Origin: Kluyvera ascorbata ATCC 33433
Lineage (GTDB): Bacteria > Pseudomonadota > Gammaproteobacteria > Enterobacterales > Enterobacteriaceae
Assembly (NCBI RefSeq): GCF_000735365.1
Contig: NZ_JMPL01000002.1
Span: 1 to 64,000 of the forward strand
Length of the DNA stretch: 64,000 bases
Direction of reading: 5' to 3'
Each line of letters begins with the position of its first letter. Position 1 is the stretch's first letter. Below are positions 46,761 through 56,400 of the stretch, piece after piece. The notes beneath the pieces were generated by a model. That model saw only the letters and a program-made list of their open reading frames with translations, had not been told where the DNA came from and searched no databases. A program made the translations under genes and the position numbers.

Positions 46761-47084
46761 ATGTCGATTACCTTAAGCGACAGTGCAGCAGCGCGAGTCA
46801 ATACCTTCTTGTCAAACCGCGGTAAAGGGTTTGGTCTGCGTCTTGGCGTGAGAACGTCCGGTTGTTCAGGTATGGCCTATGTACTGGAATTTGTTGACGA
46901 GCCGGCGGCAGAAGATACCGTTTTCGAAGACAAAGGCGTGAAGGTTGTCATCGACGGTAAGAGCCTGCAATTTCTTGACGGCACGCAGCTCGACTTCGTG
47001 AAAGAAGGTCTGAACGAAGGGTTTAAATTTACTAACCCGAACGTCAAAGACGAGTGCGGTTGCGGCGAAAGCTTTAACGTCTGA
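46761..47084 (+). CDS. iscA: A-type Fe-S carrier IscA
   Basis: 107 residues. It delivers iron or finished clusters to target proteins. The three conserved cysteines are Cys35 (TSGCSGMAY), Cys99 and Cys101 (ECGCGESF). Confidence 0.98.
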   Translation: MSITLSDSAAARVNTFLSNRGKGFGLRLGVRTSGCSGMAYVLEFVDEPAAEDTVFEDKGVKVVIDGKSLQFLDGTQLDFVKEGLNEGFKFTNPNVKDECGCGESFNV

Positions 47085-47098
47085 TTTTGAGTCCTGCC

Positions 47099-47137
47099 AA
47101 CCCCACCATAGTTTTACGGCTGTGCGTGGGGTTTGTT
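47099..47137 (+). terminator. Possible attenuator between iscA and hscB
   Basis: AACCCCAC (47099-47106) pairs with 47126-47133, followed by TGTTTTA. The 8-bp stem has a long 19-base loop. It could lower expression of hscBA-fdx-iscX relative to iscSUA. Confidence 0.5.
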
Positions 47138-47162
47138 TTAAATAGTTAACCCTGAGATCGTC

Positions 47163-47678
47163 ATGGATTACTTCACTCTCTTTGGATTGCCAGCCGATTA
47201 TCACGTAGACACTCAGGCCCTCGCGGCACGCTTCCAGGACCTGCAGCGTCAGAACCACCCTGACCGTTTTGCTAGCGGCAGCGACGCTGAACAGCTCGCG
47301 GCGGTTCAGCGTTCTGCGAACATCAACCAGGCATGGCAAACGCTGCGTCATCCGCTGACGCGTGCTGAATATCTGCTCTCCCTTCACGGCTTTGATCTTG
47401 CCTCCGAACAGCACACCGTGCGCGACACCGCGTTCCTGATGGAACAGCTGGAACTGCGCGAAGAGCTCGACGAAATTGAACAGGCGAAAGACACTGACCG
47501 TCTGGAAGGGCTTCTCAAGCGTATCAAATCGATGTACAGCCAACGTCAGCAGCAGATGGTGGCCGAACTTGATTCGCAGACGTGGGACGCGGCGGCGGAT
47601 ACCGTACGCAAACTGCGTTTTCTCGATAAACTCCAAAGCAGCGCTGAATTACTCGAAGAAAAGCTGCTCGATTTTTGA
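47163..47678 (+). CDS. hscB: J-domain co-chaperone HscB
   Basis: 171 residues. It brings IscU to HscA and stimulates its ATPase. The N-terminal J domain has the HPD motif at 32-34; the C-terminal three-helix bundle (about 80-171) binds IscU. Next is hscA, after 15 bp. Confidence 0.98.
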   Translation: MDYFTLFGLPADYHVDTQALAARFQDLQRQNHPDRFASGSDAEQLAAVQRSANINQAWQTLRHPLTRAEYLLSLHGFDLASEQHTVRDTAFLMEQLELREELDEIEQAKDTDRLEGLLKRIKSMYSQRQQQMVAELDSQTWDAAADTVRKLRFLDKLQSSAELLEEKLLDF

Positions 47679-47693
47679 TTCTGGAAGCTTAAC

Positions 47694-49544
47694 ATGGCCT
47701 TATTACAAATTAGTGAGCCGGGTCTGAGCGCCGCACCGCACCAGCGTCGTCTGGCGGTGGGTATTGACTTAGGCACCACCAATTCCCTGGTGGCTACCGT
47801 GCGTAGCGGTCAGGCAGAAACGCTGGCCGACAATCAGGGGCATCACCTGCTGCCTTCCGTTGTGCACTATCAGGAGCAGGGCCACGTGGTCGGCTACGAT
47901 GCACGCACCAACGCCGCGCTGGATCCTGCCAACACCATTAGCTCCGTCAAACGCATGATGGGCCGCTCGCTGGCGGATATCCAGGCGCGTTACCCACACC
48001 TGCCGTACCAGTTCCAGGCAAGCGAAAACGGCCTGCCGATGCTGGTGACCAAGGCCGGTGTACTGAACCCGATCCGCGTCTCGGCCGATATCCTCAAAGC
48101 GCTGGCGGCTCGTGCCACCGAAACGCTTGAAGGCGAGCTTGATGGCGTGGTGATTACCGTTCCCGCTTACTTCGACGATGCACAGCGTCAGGGCACCAAA
48201 GACGCCGCGCGTCTGGCGGGCCTGCACGTGCTGCGTCTGCTGAACGAACCGACCGCCGCGGCGATTGCCTACGGCCTCGACTCCGGTCAGGAAGGGGTGA
48301 TTGCCGTCTACGATTTGGGCGGCGGCACCTTCGATATCTCTATTCTGCGCCTGAGCCGCGGCGTGTTTGAGGTGCTGGCCACCGGCGGTGATTCCGCGCT
48401 GGGCGGCGACGACTTCGACCACCTGCTGGCCGACCATATCCGCGAACAGGCGGGCATTGCCGATCGCAGCGACAACCGCGTACAGCGCGAGCTGCTTGAC
48501 GCCGCCATCGCCGCCAAAATCGCCCTGAGCGATGCCGACCGCGTGACCGTTGAGGTTGCAGGCTGGAAAGGTGAAGTGACCCGCGAACAGTTTAACGACC
48601 TGATTTCCGCGCTGGTGAAGCGCACGCTGCTGGCCTGCCGCCGCGCGCTGAAAGATGCGGGCGTGGAAGCCGAAGAGGTGCTGGAAGTGGTCATGGTCGG
48701 TGGTTCTACCCGCGTACCGCTGGTTCGTGAGCGCGTAGGTGAATTCTTTGGCCGCACGCCGCTGACCGCTATCGACCCGGATAAAGTGGTCGCCATTGGC
48801 GCCGCTGTTCAGGCTGATATTCTGGTCGGCAACAAGCCGGACAGCGAAATGCTGCTGCTCGACGTGATCCCGCTCTCTCTCGGCCTCGAAACCATGGGTG
48901 GCCTGGTTGAGAAGGTTATCCCGCGTAACACTACCATTCCGGTGGCACGAGCGCAGGAGTTCACCACCTTTAAAGACGGCCAGACCGCGATGTCCATCCA
49001 CGTGATGCAGGGCGAACGCGAACTGGTGCAGGACTGCCGTTCACTGGCGCGCTTTGCGCTGCGCGGTATCCCGGCGCTACCGGCTGGCGGTGCGCACATT
49101 CGCGTGACCTTCCAGGTGGACGCCGACGGCCTGCTGAGCGTCACCGCCATGGAAAAATCCACCGGCGTTGAGTCGTCTATTCAGGTGAAGCCGTCCTACG
49201 GTCTGACCGATGGCGAAATCGCCACCATGATTCAGGATTCCATGAGCTATGCCGAGCAGGACGTGAAAGCACGTATGCTGGCAGAGCAGAAAGTGGAAGC
49301 CGCTCGCGTGCTGGAAAGCCTGCACAGCGCGCTGGCCGCTGATGCCGCGCTGTTAAGCGCCGCAGAGCGTCAGGAAATTGACGAGGCTGCCGCCGTGCTG
49401 AGCGCGGTTGCCGAGGGCAATGACACTGACGCCATAGAACAAGCCATTAAAAACGTTGACAAACAAACCCAGGAATTCGCCGCTCGCCGCATGGACCAAT
49501 CCGTCCGTGTCGCGCTGAAAGGCCAATCCGTGGACGAGGTTTAA
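47694..49544 (+). CDS. hscA: Fe-S-specialised Hsp70 chaperone HscA
   Basis: 616 residues. It uses ATP to promote cluster release from IscU. The nucleotide-binding domain has [14 protein letters not shown] (about 23-36), [14 protein letters not shown] and [12 protein letters not shown]; the substrate domain follows from about residue 390. It lacks the DnaK acidic tail and ends GQSVDEV, as in the family. Confidence 0.98.
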   Translation: MALLQISEPGLSAAPHQRRLAVGIDLGTTNSLVATVRSGQAETLADNQGHHLLPSVVHYQEQGHVVGYDARTNAALDPANTISSVKRMMGRSLADIQARYPHLPYQFQASENGLPMLVTKAGVLNPIRVSADILKALAARATETLEGELDGVVITVPAYFDDAQRQGTKDAARLAGLHVLRLLNEPTAAAIAYGLDSGQEGVIAVYDLGGGTFDISILRLSRGVFEVLATGGDSALGGDDFDHLLADHIREQAGIADRSDNRVQRELLDAAIAAKIALSDADRVTVEVAGWKGEVTREQFNDLISALVKRTLLACRRALKDAGVEAEEVLEVVMVGGSTRVPLVRERVGEFFGRTPLTAIDPDKVVAIGAAVQADILVGNKPDSEMLLLDVIPLSLGLETMGGLVEKVIPRNTTIPVARAQEFTTFKDGQTAMSIHVMQGERELVQDCRSLARFALRGIPALPAGGAHIRVTFQVDADGLLSVTAMEKSTGVESSIQVKPSYGLTDGEIATMIQDSMSYAEQDVKARMLAEQKVEAARVLESLHSALAADAALLSAAERQEIDEAAAVLSAVAEGNDTDAIEQAIKNVDKQTQEFAARRMDQSVRVALKGQSVDEV

Positions 49545-49545
49545 T

Positions 49546-49881
49546 ATGCCAAAGATTGTTTTTTTGCCACATCAGGACCTGTGTCCGGATGGCATCGTTG
49601 TGGAAGCTGAGACCGGTGAAACTATTCTGGATGCTGCGCTGCGTAGCGGTATCGAGATTGAACACGCCTGCGAAAAATCCTGTGCCTGCACCACCTGCCA
49701 CTGCATCGTGCGTGAAGGCTTCGACTCGCTGCCAGAAAGCACCGAAGACGAAGACGATATGCTGGATAAAGCCTGGGGGCTGGAACCAGATAGCCGCCTG
49801 AGCTGCCAGGCCCGCGTAACGGATGAAGACCTGGTGGTCGAAATTCCGCGTTACACAATTAACCACGCGCGCGAGCACTAA
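49546..49881 (+). CDS. fdx: [2Fe-2S] ferredoxin Fdx (isc operon)
   Basis: 111 residues, adrenodoxin-like. It donates electrons for cluster assembly on IscU. Cluster ligands are Cys42, Cys48, Cys51 and Cys87, with the usual extra Cys46 (CEKSCACTTC). The start follows the hscA stop by one base, and GAGG for it lies inside hscA, so translation is coupled. Confidence 0.98.
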   Translation: MPKIVFLPHQDLCPDGIVVEAETGETILDAALRSGIEIEHACEKSCACTTCHCIVREGFDSLPESTEDEDDMLDKAWGLEPDSRLSCQARVTDEDLVVEIPRYTINHAREH

Positions 49882-49890
49882 GAGGATAGT

Positions 49891-50091
49891 ATGGGACTTA
49901 AGTGGACTGACAGCCGCGAAATCGGCGAAGCGCTATACGATGCTTACCCGGATACCGATCCGAAAACGGTGCGCTTTACCGACATGCACCAGTGGATTTG
50001 CGACCTCGAAGATTTTGATGACGATCCTCAGGCATCAAATGAAAAAGTTCTTGAGGCAATTCTGCTAGTCTGGTTGGATGAAGCAGACTAA
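49891..50091 (+). CDS. iscX: IscX (YfhJ), acidic Fe-S assembly accessory
   Basis: 66 residues, very acidic. It binds IscS and iron and modulates assembly rate. It begins [21 protein letters not shown] and has the acidic stretch [15 protein letters not shown] lies before the start. It ends the isc gene run. Confidence 0.97.
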   Translation: MGLKWTDSREIGEALYDAYPDTDPKTVRFTDMHQWICDLEDFDDDPQASNEKVLEAILLVWLDEAD

Positions 50092-50098
50092 GTCACAT

Positions 50099-50124
50099 AA
50101 CGGGCTGCCATTCGGCGGCCCGTT
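50099..50124 (+). terminator. Hairpin between iscX and pepB
   Basis: AACGGGC (50099-50105) pairs with 50118-50124, and an inner GCC/GGC pair extends the stem. No T run follows, so it is more likely an mRNA end stabiliser or a weak attenuator. Confidence 0.45.
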
Positions 50125-50143
50125 TGCTAATAAGGATAAAAAA

Positions 50144-51427
50144 ATGACAGAAGCCATGAAAATTACCCTTTCTACTCAGCCAGCCGATGCGCGCTGGGGT
50201 GAAAAAGCGGCCTATAGCATTAATGATGAAGGTATTGTCCTGCACCTGACCGGCCGCGACGATGCGGGTCTTATCCAGCGCGCGGCGCGTAAGATCGACG
50301 GCATGGGCATCAAGCATGTTGCGCTGGCTGGCGAAGGCTGGAATGTTGATCTGGCGTGGGCTTTCTGGGCGGGCTACAAAGGGCCAAAAGGCACCCGTCA
50401 GGTTGAATGGCCTGAACTGGACGACGCACAGCGCCAGGAACTGGACAACCGTCTTATCTACATTGATTGGGTTCGCGACACTATCAACGCCCCGGCGGAA
50501 GAACTGGGGCCGGAACAGCTGGCGCAGCGTGCGGTTGACCTGCTGTGCGGTGTGGCGTGCGACAACGTCTCTTATCGCATCACCAAAGGCGAAGATCTGC
50601 GTGAGCAGGGTTACGCTGGCCTGCACACCGTGGGTCGTGGTTCCGAACGTCCACCGGTGCTGCTGGCGCTGGACTACAACCCAACGGGCGATAAAGAAGC
50701 ACCGGTTTACGCTTGCCTGGTCGGTAAAGGGATTACCTTCGACTCCGGCGGCTACAGCATCAAACAGAGTGCGTTCATGGACTCCATGAAGTCCGACATG
50801 GGCGGTGCGGCGACGGTGACCGGCGCGCTGGCGCTGGCGATTACTCGTGGCCTGAACAAGCGCGTAAAACTGTACCTGTGCTGCGCGGACAACCTGATCA
50901 GCGGTAATGCCTTCAAGCTTGGCGATATCATCCACTACCGTAACGGTAAAAATGTGGAAGTGATGAACACGGATGCGGAAGGTCGCCTGGTGCTGGCCGA
51001 CGGCCTGATTGACGCTAGCGCGCAGAAGCCTGAGCTTATCATCGATGCGGCAACCCTGACCGGGGCGGCCAAAACCGCGCTGGGCAACGATTACCACGCG
51101 CTGTTCAGCTTTGACGACAAGCTGGCTAACCGCCTGCTGGCGAGCGCCAGTGCGGAAAATGAAGCCTTCTGGCGTCTGCCGCTGGCGGAGTTCCACCGCA
51201 ACCAGCTGCCGTCTAACTTTGCTGAGCTGAACAACACCGGCAGCGCGGCCTACCCGGCGGGCGCAAGCACCGCGGCGGGCTTCCTGTCCCACTTCGTAGA
51301 GAACTATCACGAAGGTTGGCTGCACATCGACTGTTCCGCCACCTACCGTAAAGCGGCCGTTGAGCAGTGGTCGGCGGGTGCAACCGGGCTGGGCGTGCGG
51401 ACTATCGCGAATCTGTTGACCGCGTAG
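50144..51427 (+). CDS. pepB: Peptidase B (leucyl aminopeptidase family M17)
   Basis: 427 residues, the E. coli length. A Mn/Zn aminopeptidase with broad specificity for N-terminal residues, including acidic ones. The metal and catalytic motifs [14 protein letters not shown] (about 194-207) and [12 protein letters not shown] (about 275-286) are present. The ATG at 50144 gives the family start [10 protein letters not shown]; an ATG at 50078 lies inside iscX. Confidence 0.97.
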   Translation: MTEAMKITLSTQPADARWGEKAAYSINDEGIVLHLTGRDDAGLIQRAARKIDGMGIKHVALAGEGWNVDLAWAFWAGYKGPKGTRQVEWPELDDAQRQELDNRLIYIDWVRDTINAPAEELGPEQLAQRAVDLLCGVACDNVSYRITKGEDLREQGYAGLHTVGRGSERPPVLLALDYNPTGDKEAPVYACLVGKGITFDSGGYSIKQSAFMDSMKSDMGGAATVTGALALAITRGLNKRVKLYLCCADNLISGNAFKLGDIIHYRNGKNVEVMNTDAEGRLVLADGLIDASAQKPELIIDAATLTGAAKTALGNDYHALFSFDDKLANRLLASASAENEAFWRLPLAEFHRNQLPSNFAELNNTGSAAYPAGASTAAGFLSHFVENYHEGWLHIDCSATYRKAAVEQWSAGATGLGVRTIANLLTA

Positions 51428-51490
51428 GCCGGATAAGCGTAGCGCCATCCGGCAAAATACTGGCGGGGGCGCTTCGCTTGCCCGCCCTAC
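51424..51490. repeat. REP pair between pepB and sseB
   Basis: One REP unit (51424-51452) starts GTAGGCCGGATAAGCGTAGC and is followed by an inverted partner (51462-51490) with GGCGGG/CCCGCC arms. Confidence 0.8.
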
Positions 51491-51514
51491 AGTAACCATT
51501 GAATTTGTGGCCTT

Positions 51515-52291
51515 ATGTCTGAAAGCAAAAACGAACTCGAAACGCTGCTGGAACAAGCGGCGACCGAACCCGCTCATCGTCCGGCCTTTTTCCGCACCTT
51601 GCTGGAATCCACCGTCTGGGTTCCCGGCAGCGCGGCTGACGACCAGCAGGTTGTTGACGACAGCGCCTTAGAATTACAACACTGGGAAAAAGACGATGGC
51701 ACCTCCGTCATCCCGTTTTTCACCTCGCTGGAAGCTCTGAAAGAGGCGGTGACTACCGAGCAGGCCTTCGTGGTCATGCCGGTACGTACGTTGTTTGAAA
51801 TGACCCTCGGTGAGACGCTGTTCCTGAACGCAAAGCTGCCGACCGGCAAAGAGTTTACTCCGCGTGAAATCAGTCACCTGATCGGCGAAGAGGGTAATCC
51901 GCTCAGCACGCAGGAAGTGCTCGAAGGCGGCAGCGCGCTGCTGCTCTCTGAAGTGGCAGAGCCACCGGCTCAGATGGTGGAGTCGCTGACTACGCTGTTT
52001 AAAACCCTGAAAACGGTGAAACGTGCGTTTATCTGTTCCATTAAAGAGCGTGCGGACGAGCAGCCGAATCTGCTGATCGGTATTGAAGCGGAAGGGGATA
52101 TCGAAGAGATTATTCACGCCGCTGGCAGCGTGGCGACCGACACTCTACCGGGTGACGAGCCGATTGATATCTGTCAGGTAGTAGAAGGCGAGAAGGGCAT
52201 CAGCCACTTTATGCTCGCCCATATCACGCCGTTCTATGAAAAACGCTGGGGCAGCTTCCTGCGTGATTTTAAGCAGAACCGAATCATTTGA
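51515..52291 (+). CDS. sseB: SseB family protein
   Basis: 258 residues, the E. coli length. It was linked in early E. coli work to enhanced serine sensitivity; its molecular role is unknown. This is not the Salmonella SPI-2 translocon SseB. Conserved features are EPAHRPAFFRTLLESTVWVPG near the start and the C-terminal HFMLAHITPFYEKRWGSFLR (split). No Shine-Dalgarno is evident before the ATG. Confidence 0.92.
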   Translation: MSESKNELETLLEQAATEPAHRPAFFRTLLESTVWVPGSAADDQQVVDDSALELQHWEKDDGTSVIPFFTSLEALKEAVTTEQAFVVMPVRTLFEMTLGETLFLNAKLPTGKEFTPREISHLIGEEGNPLSTQEVLEGGSALLLSEVAEPPAQMVESLTTLFKTLKTVKRAFICSIKERADEQPNLLIGIEAEGDIEEIIHAAGSVATDTLPGDEPIDICQVVEGEKGISHFMLAHITPFYEKRWGSFLRDFKQNRII

Positions 52292-52295
52292 AACC

Positions 52296-52370
52296 AGGCC
52301 GGATGGCGGCGTAAACGCGTTATCCGGCCTACCATTGTAGCCCGGGCGAGGCGTTTACGCCGACCCCGGG
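52296..52370. repeat. REP pair between sseB and sseA
   Basis: AGGCCGGAT...ATCCGGCCT (52296-52330) and a second GC-rich palindrome with CCCGGG ends (52337-52370). These fill the gap between two convergent genes. E. coli carries the sRNA RyfA in this gap; there is no room for it here. Confidence 0.8.
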
Positions 52371-52376
52371 ATGGCT

Positions 52377-53222
52377 TTACACCTGAGGCTCAATCGGCAA
52401 ATCGTCGCGCGCGCCCCATTCGCTCCAGGCGCCGTCATACAGCACCACCTCTTTTGCATCCAGCGTTTTCAGCGCCAGCAGCACTACCGCCGCCGTCACG
52501 CCGGAACCACAGCTGGTGATAATCGGCTGGCTAAGATCAACGCCCTGACGGGCAAAAATCGCTTCCAGCTCGTCCGTGGTTTTCAGTTCACCGTTAAAGG
52601 TAAGCTCGTTCCATGGCACGTTCAGCGCACCGGGAATATGGCCGCGGCGCAGACCGGGACGCGGTTCATCCACTTCAGCATTAAAACGACCGGCTGGACG
52701 TGCATCGACAATCTGCACCGAGCGCTCATGGCTTGCCAGCAGCACATCGGTCAGACGTACAACGGCCTCGGCGTTAAACTTAACCTCAAATTCGCCTTCA
52801 CCGGCATCAACATCGCCTTTTTCGAGCAGCAGTTCATCGCGCTGCCAACCCGCGAGGCCGCCTGCCAGAATAGAAACGTTTTCCACGCCGAAGGTTTTCA
52901 GCATCCACCACGCGCGCGGCGCGGAGAACAGGTTACCTTCGTCATAGACCACCAGATGCTTATCGCTGTTGACGCCCAGTTCGCGCATGGCAACAGCGAA
53001 GGCTTCAGGACGCGGCATCATGTGCGGCAATGAAGTGGTATGGTCGGAAAGCGCTTCGATATCAAAGAACAGCGCGCCAGGCAGATGACCCGCGCGGTAT
53101 TCGCCCGCCATATCCCGGTGCTCCTGCCCTGGAGGTGCCATCCGGGCATCAATGATTTGAACTGCCGGGTCGTTAATGTGCTCAGCCAGCCAATCGGCGG
53201 CGACAAAGAAAGAGGTGGTCAT
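52377..53222 (-). CDS. sseA: 3-mercaptopyruvate sulfurtransferase
   Basis: 281 residues, the E. coli length. It moves sulfur from 3-mercaptopyruvate to thiol acceptors or cyanide. There are two rhodanese domains: an inactive N-terminal one (about 8-140) and a C-terminal one with the active loop CGSGVTA (Cys238). It is divergent from yfhM across 202 bp. Confidence 0.97.
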   Translation of the reverse strand: MTTSFFVAADWLAEHINDPAVQIIDARMAPPGQEHRDMAGEYRAGHLPGALFFDIEALSDHTTSLPHMMPRPEAFAVAMRELGVNSDKHLVVYDEGNLFSAPRAWWMLKTFGVENVSILAGGLAGWQRDELLLEKGDVDAGEGEFEVKFNAEAVVRLTDVLLASHERSVQIVDARPAGRFNAEVDEPRPGLRRGHIPGALNVPWNELTFNGELKTTDELEAIFARQGVDLSQPIITSCGSGVTAAVVLLALKTLDAKEVVLYDGAWSEWGARDDLPIEPQV

Positions 53223-53424
53223 GAGGTGCCTCCATTTGCAAACGTAAAGGAATTGTCGACGTTTTCCCTTAGGCTGACAAGTTAACTACGCCCTGGTTGT
53301 GATTGAGGCGATAGGGAATCTGAAAAGGATGTCCGGAAATGACCGTTCTATTGGTAAAAGTCACGTTTGCGCATAATACTATGTCAATTAACGAAATAGA
53401 GACTTAACGTCAGAGGTTCTAAGG

Positions 53425-56400
53425 ATGAAACCGTTCCGTTTAGCCGTGCTTGCTATGCTGACCGCCACGCTTCTTGTCGGATGTGACGATAGCAAGAAAG
53501 CGCCGGATGCCAAACCCGCCGCTTCCGCATCGCAGAAAGCCGCGCCCGCCAAACCAGATGCTGCACAGTTGGAAAAGCTGGCTCAACAAAGCCAGGGTAA
53601 AGCGCTTACGCTACTTGATGCCTCTGAAGTGCAGCTCGATGGTGCCGCCACGCTGGTGTTGACCTTCTCTATTGCGCTTAACCCCGATCAGGATTTCAGC
53701 AAAACCGTCCACGTTGTGGATAAGAAAAGCGGCAAGGTTGACGGCGCCTGGGAGCTAGCACCCAACCTGAAAGAGTTGCGCCTACGCCATCTTGAGCCTA
53801 AGCGCGACCTTATTGTGACCGTCGACCCTGAACTGGCGGCGCTGAATAAAGCGACCTTCGGTACCAGCGTTGAAAAAACGCTGACCACCCGAGATATTGC
53901 GCCAAGCGTTGGTTTTGCCAGCCGTGGCTCTCTGCTGCCCGGTAAAGTGGTTGAAGGGCTGCCGGTGATGGTGCTCAACGTGCCACACGTCGACGTTAAC
54001 TTCTTCCGCGTGAAGCCGGAGTCGCTGGCGGCGTTTGTCAGCCAGTGGGAGTACCGCAGTTCGCTCAGCAATTGGGAATCTGATGAACTGCTGAAAATGG
54101 CGGACCTCGTCTATACCGGACGTTTTGACCTGAACCCGGCGCGCAACACGCGGGAGAAATTGCTGCTGCCGCTGAAAGATATCGCGCCGCTGCAGCAGTC
54201 TGGCGTTTATATTGCGGTGATGAATCCGGCCGGACAATACAGCTACAGCAATGCCGCTACGCTCTTTACCTTAAGCGATGTTGGCGTATCGCTGCACCGC
54301 TACCACAATCAGCTGGATGTCTTCACTCAGAGCCTCGAGAACGGCGCTGCCCAGTCGGCGGTTGAGCTGACGCTGCTTAACGACAAAGGGCAAACGCTGG
54401 CTCAGGCCAACAGCGATAGCCAGGGCCATGCCACCCTCAAAACCGATAAAGACGCCGCGCTGCTGCTGGCACGAAAAGAGGGGCAAACCACTTTACTCGA
54501 CCTGAAACTTCCGGCGCTGGATCTGGCCGAGTTCGATATTGCGGGGGACCCGGGCTACAGCAAACAGTTCTTTATGTTTGGCCCTCGAGATCTTTATCGT
54601 CCCGGTGAAACGGTGATCCTCAACGGTTTGCTGCGCGACGGTGACGGCAAGCCGCTGCCAGAACAGCCGGTGAAGCTGGAGGTGGTGAAACCGGACGGGC
54701 AAGTCATTCGTAGCGTGGTGAGCCAGCCGGTCAACGGCCTGTATCAGTTTACCTACCCGCTGGACGCTAGCGCGGCAACCGGCATGTGGCATATTCGCGC
54801 TAACACTGGCGATAACCAACTGCGCGAGTGGGATTTCCACGTTGAAGATTTTATGCCCGAACGCATGGCGCTGAACCTGACGCCGCAGTCCACACCGCTA
54901 GCACCGGGTGACGACGTGAAGTTTGACGTGGTGGGTTACTATCTTTACGGCGCGCCAGCCAGCGGTAACAGCCTGCAGGGTAAGCTCTTTTTACGTCCGC
55001 TACGCGAGGCCGTGGCCACGCTACCGGGTTTCCAGTTTGGTGATATTGCTGAAGAAAATACCTCCCGCAGCCTCGATGAAATGAACCTGACGCTGGACGG
55101 CAAAGGTCGTGGTGAGGTCACCACCGCCAGCCAGTGGCAGGAAACGCACTCGCCGCTGCAGGTCATCCTGCAGGCAAGTTTGCTGGAGTCCGGCGGTCGC
55201 CCGGTAACCCGTCGTGCCACTCAGGCCATCTGGCCCGCGCCTGAACTGCCGGGTATTCGTCCGCAGTTCGCCAGCAAGGCGGTCTATGACTACCGCACCG
55301 ACACCACGGTGAATCAACCGATCGTCGATGAAAACAGCCAGGCGTCGTTTGATATCGTTTACACCAATGCGCAGGGTGAAAAAAAGGCCGTTTCTGACCT
55401 TCAGGTTCGGCTAATCCGCGAACGCCGCGACTACTACTGGAACTGGTCGGAAAGCGACGGCTGGCAGTCCCGTTTTGATCAAAAAGATCTGGTCGAGGGC
55501 GAAGAATCGCTGAGCCTGAAAGCCGATGAAACCGGCAAGGTCAGCTTCCCGGTAGAGTGGGGCGCTTATCGGTTAGAGGTTAAAGCGCCTGACGACGCGG
55601 TGACCAGCGTGCGCTTCTGGGCCGGTTATAGCTGGCAGGACAACAGCGACGGCAGCGGTGCGGCGCGTCCGGACAGCGTCACCCTGAAGCTGGACAAACC
55701 GAACTACCGACCTGGCGATACCATTAAACTGCACGTCGCGGCCCCGGCGGCGGGGAAAGGCTATGCCATGGTGGAGTCCAGCGACGGCCCGCTGTGGTGG
55801 CAAGAAATCAACGTTCCGGCGGAAGGGCTGGATCTTTCCATTCCGGTGGATAAGAGCTGGAACCGTCACGATCTTTACCTCAGTGCGCTGGTGGTGCGCC
55901 CGGGTGATAAATCCCGCTCCGCCACGCCGAAACGGGCGGTGGGCGTGCTGCATCTACCGCTTGGCGATGAACAGCGTCGGCTGGGTGTGACGCTTGAAAG
56001 TCCGCAAAAAATGCGGCCAAACCAGCCGCTGACCGTCAAGGTGAAGGTGAACCGCAAAGAGGGCGATACGCCGAAGCAGGTGAACGTGCTGCTTTCCGCC
56101 GTGGATAGCGGCGTGCTGAACATTACCGACTACACCACCCCCGACCCGTGGCAGGCGTTCTTCGGCCAGAAACGTTACGGCGCGGATATCTATGACATCT
56201 ACGGGCAGGTGATTGAAGGCCAGGGGCGATTGGCGAGCCTGCGCTTTGGCGGCGATGGTGATGAACTTAACCGCGGCGGTAAACCGCCGGTTAACCACGT
56301 CACGATTATTGCCCAGCAGGCACAGCCCGTCACGCTTGATGAAAACGGCGAAGGCACCATTACGATGCCGATTGGTGATTTTAACGGCGAGCTTCGCGTG

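Noticed and set aside
47769-49001. 410-codon antisense frame within hscA
   Set aside because: Shadow of the conserved Hsp70 gene; composition typical of antisense frames.
52292-52376. Possible RyfA small RNA between sseB and sseA
   Set aside because: The gap is only 85 bp and is filled by two REP palindromes; E. coli RyfA is about 300 nt.
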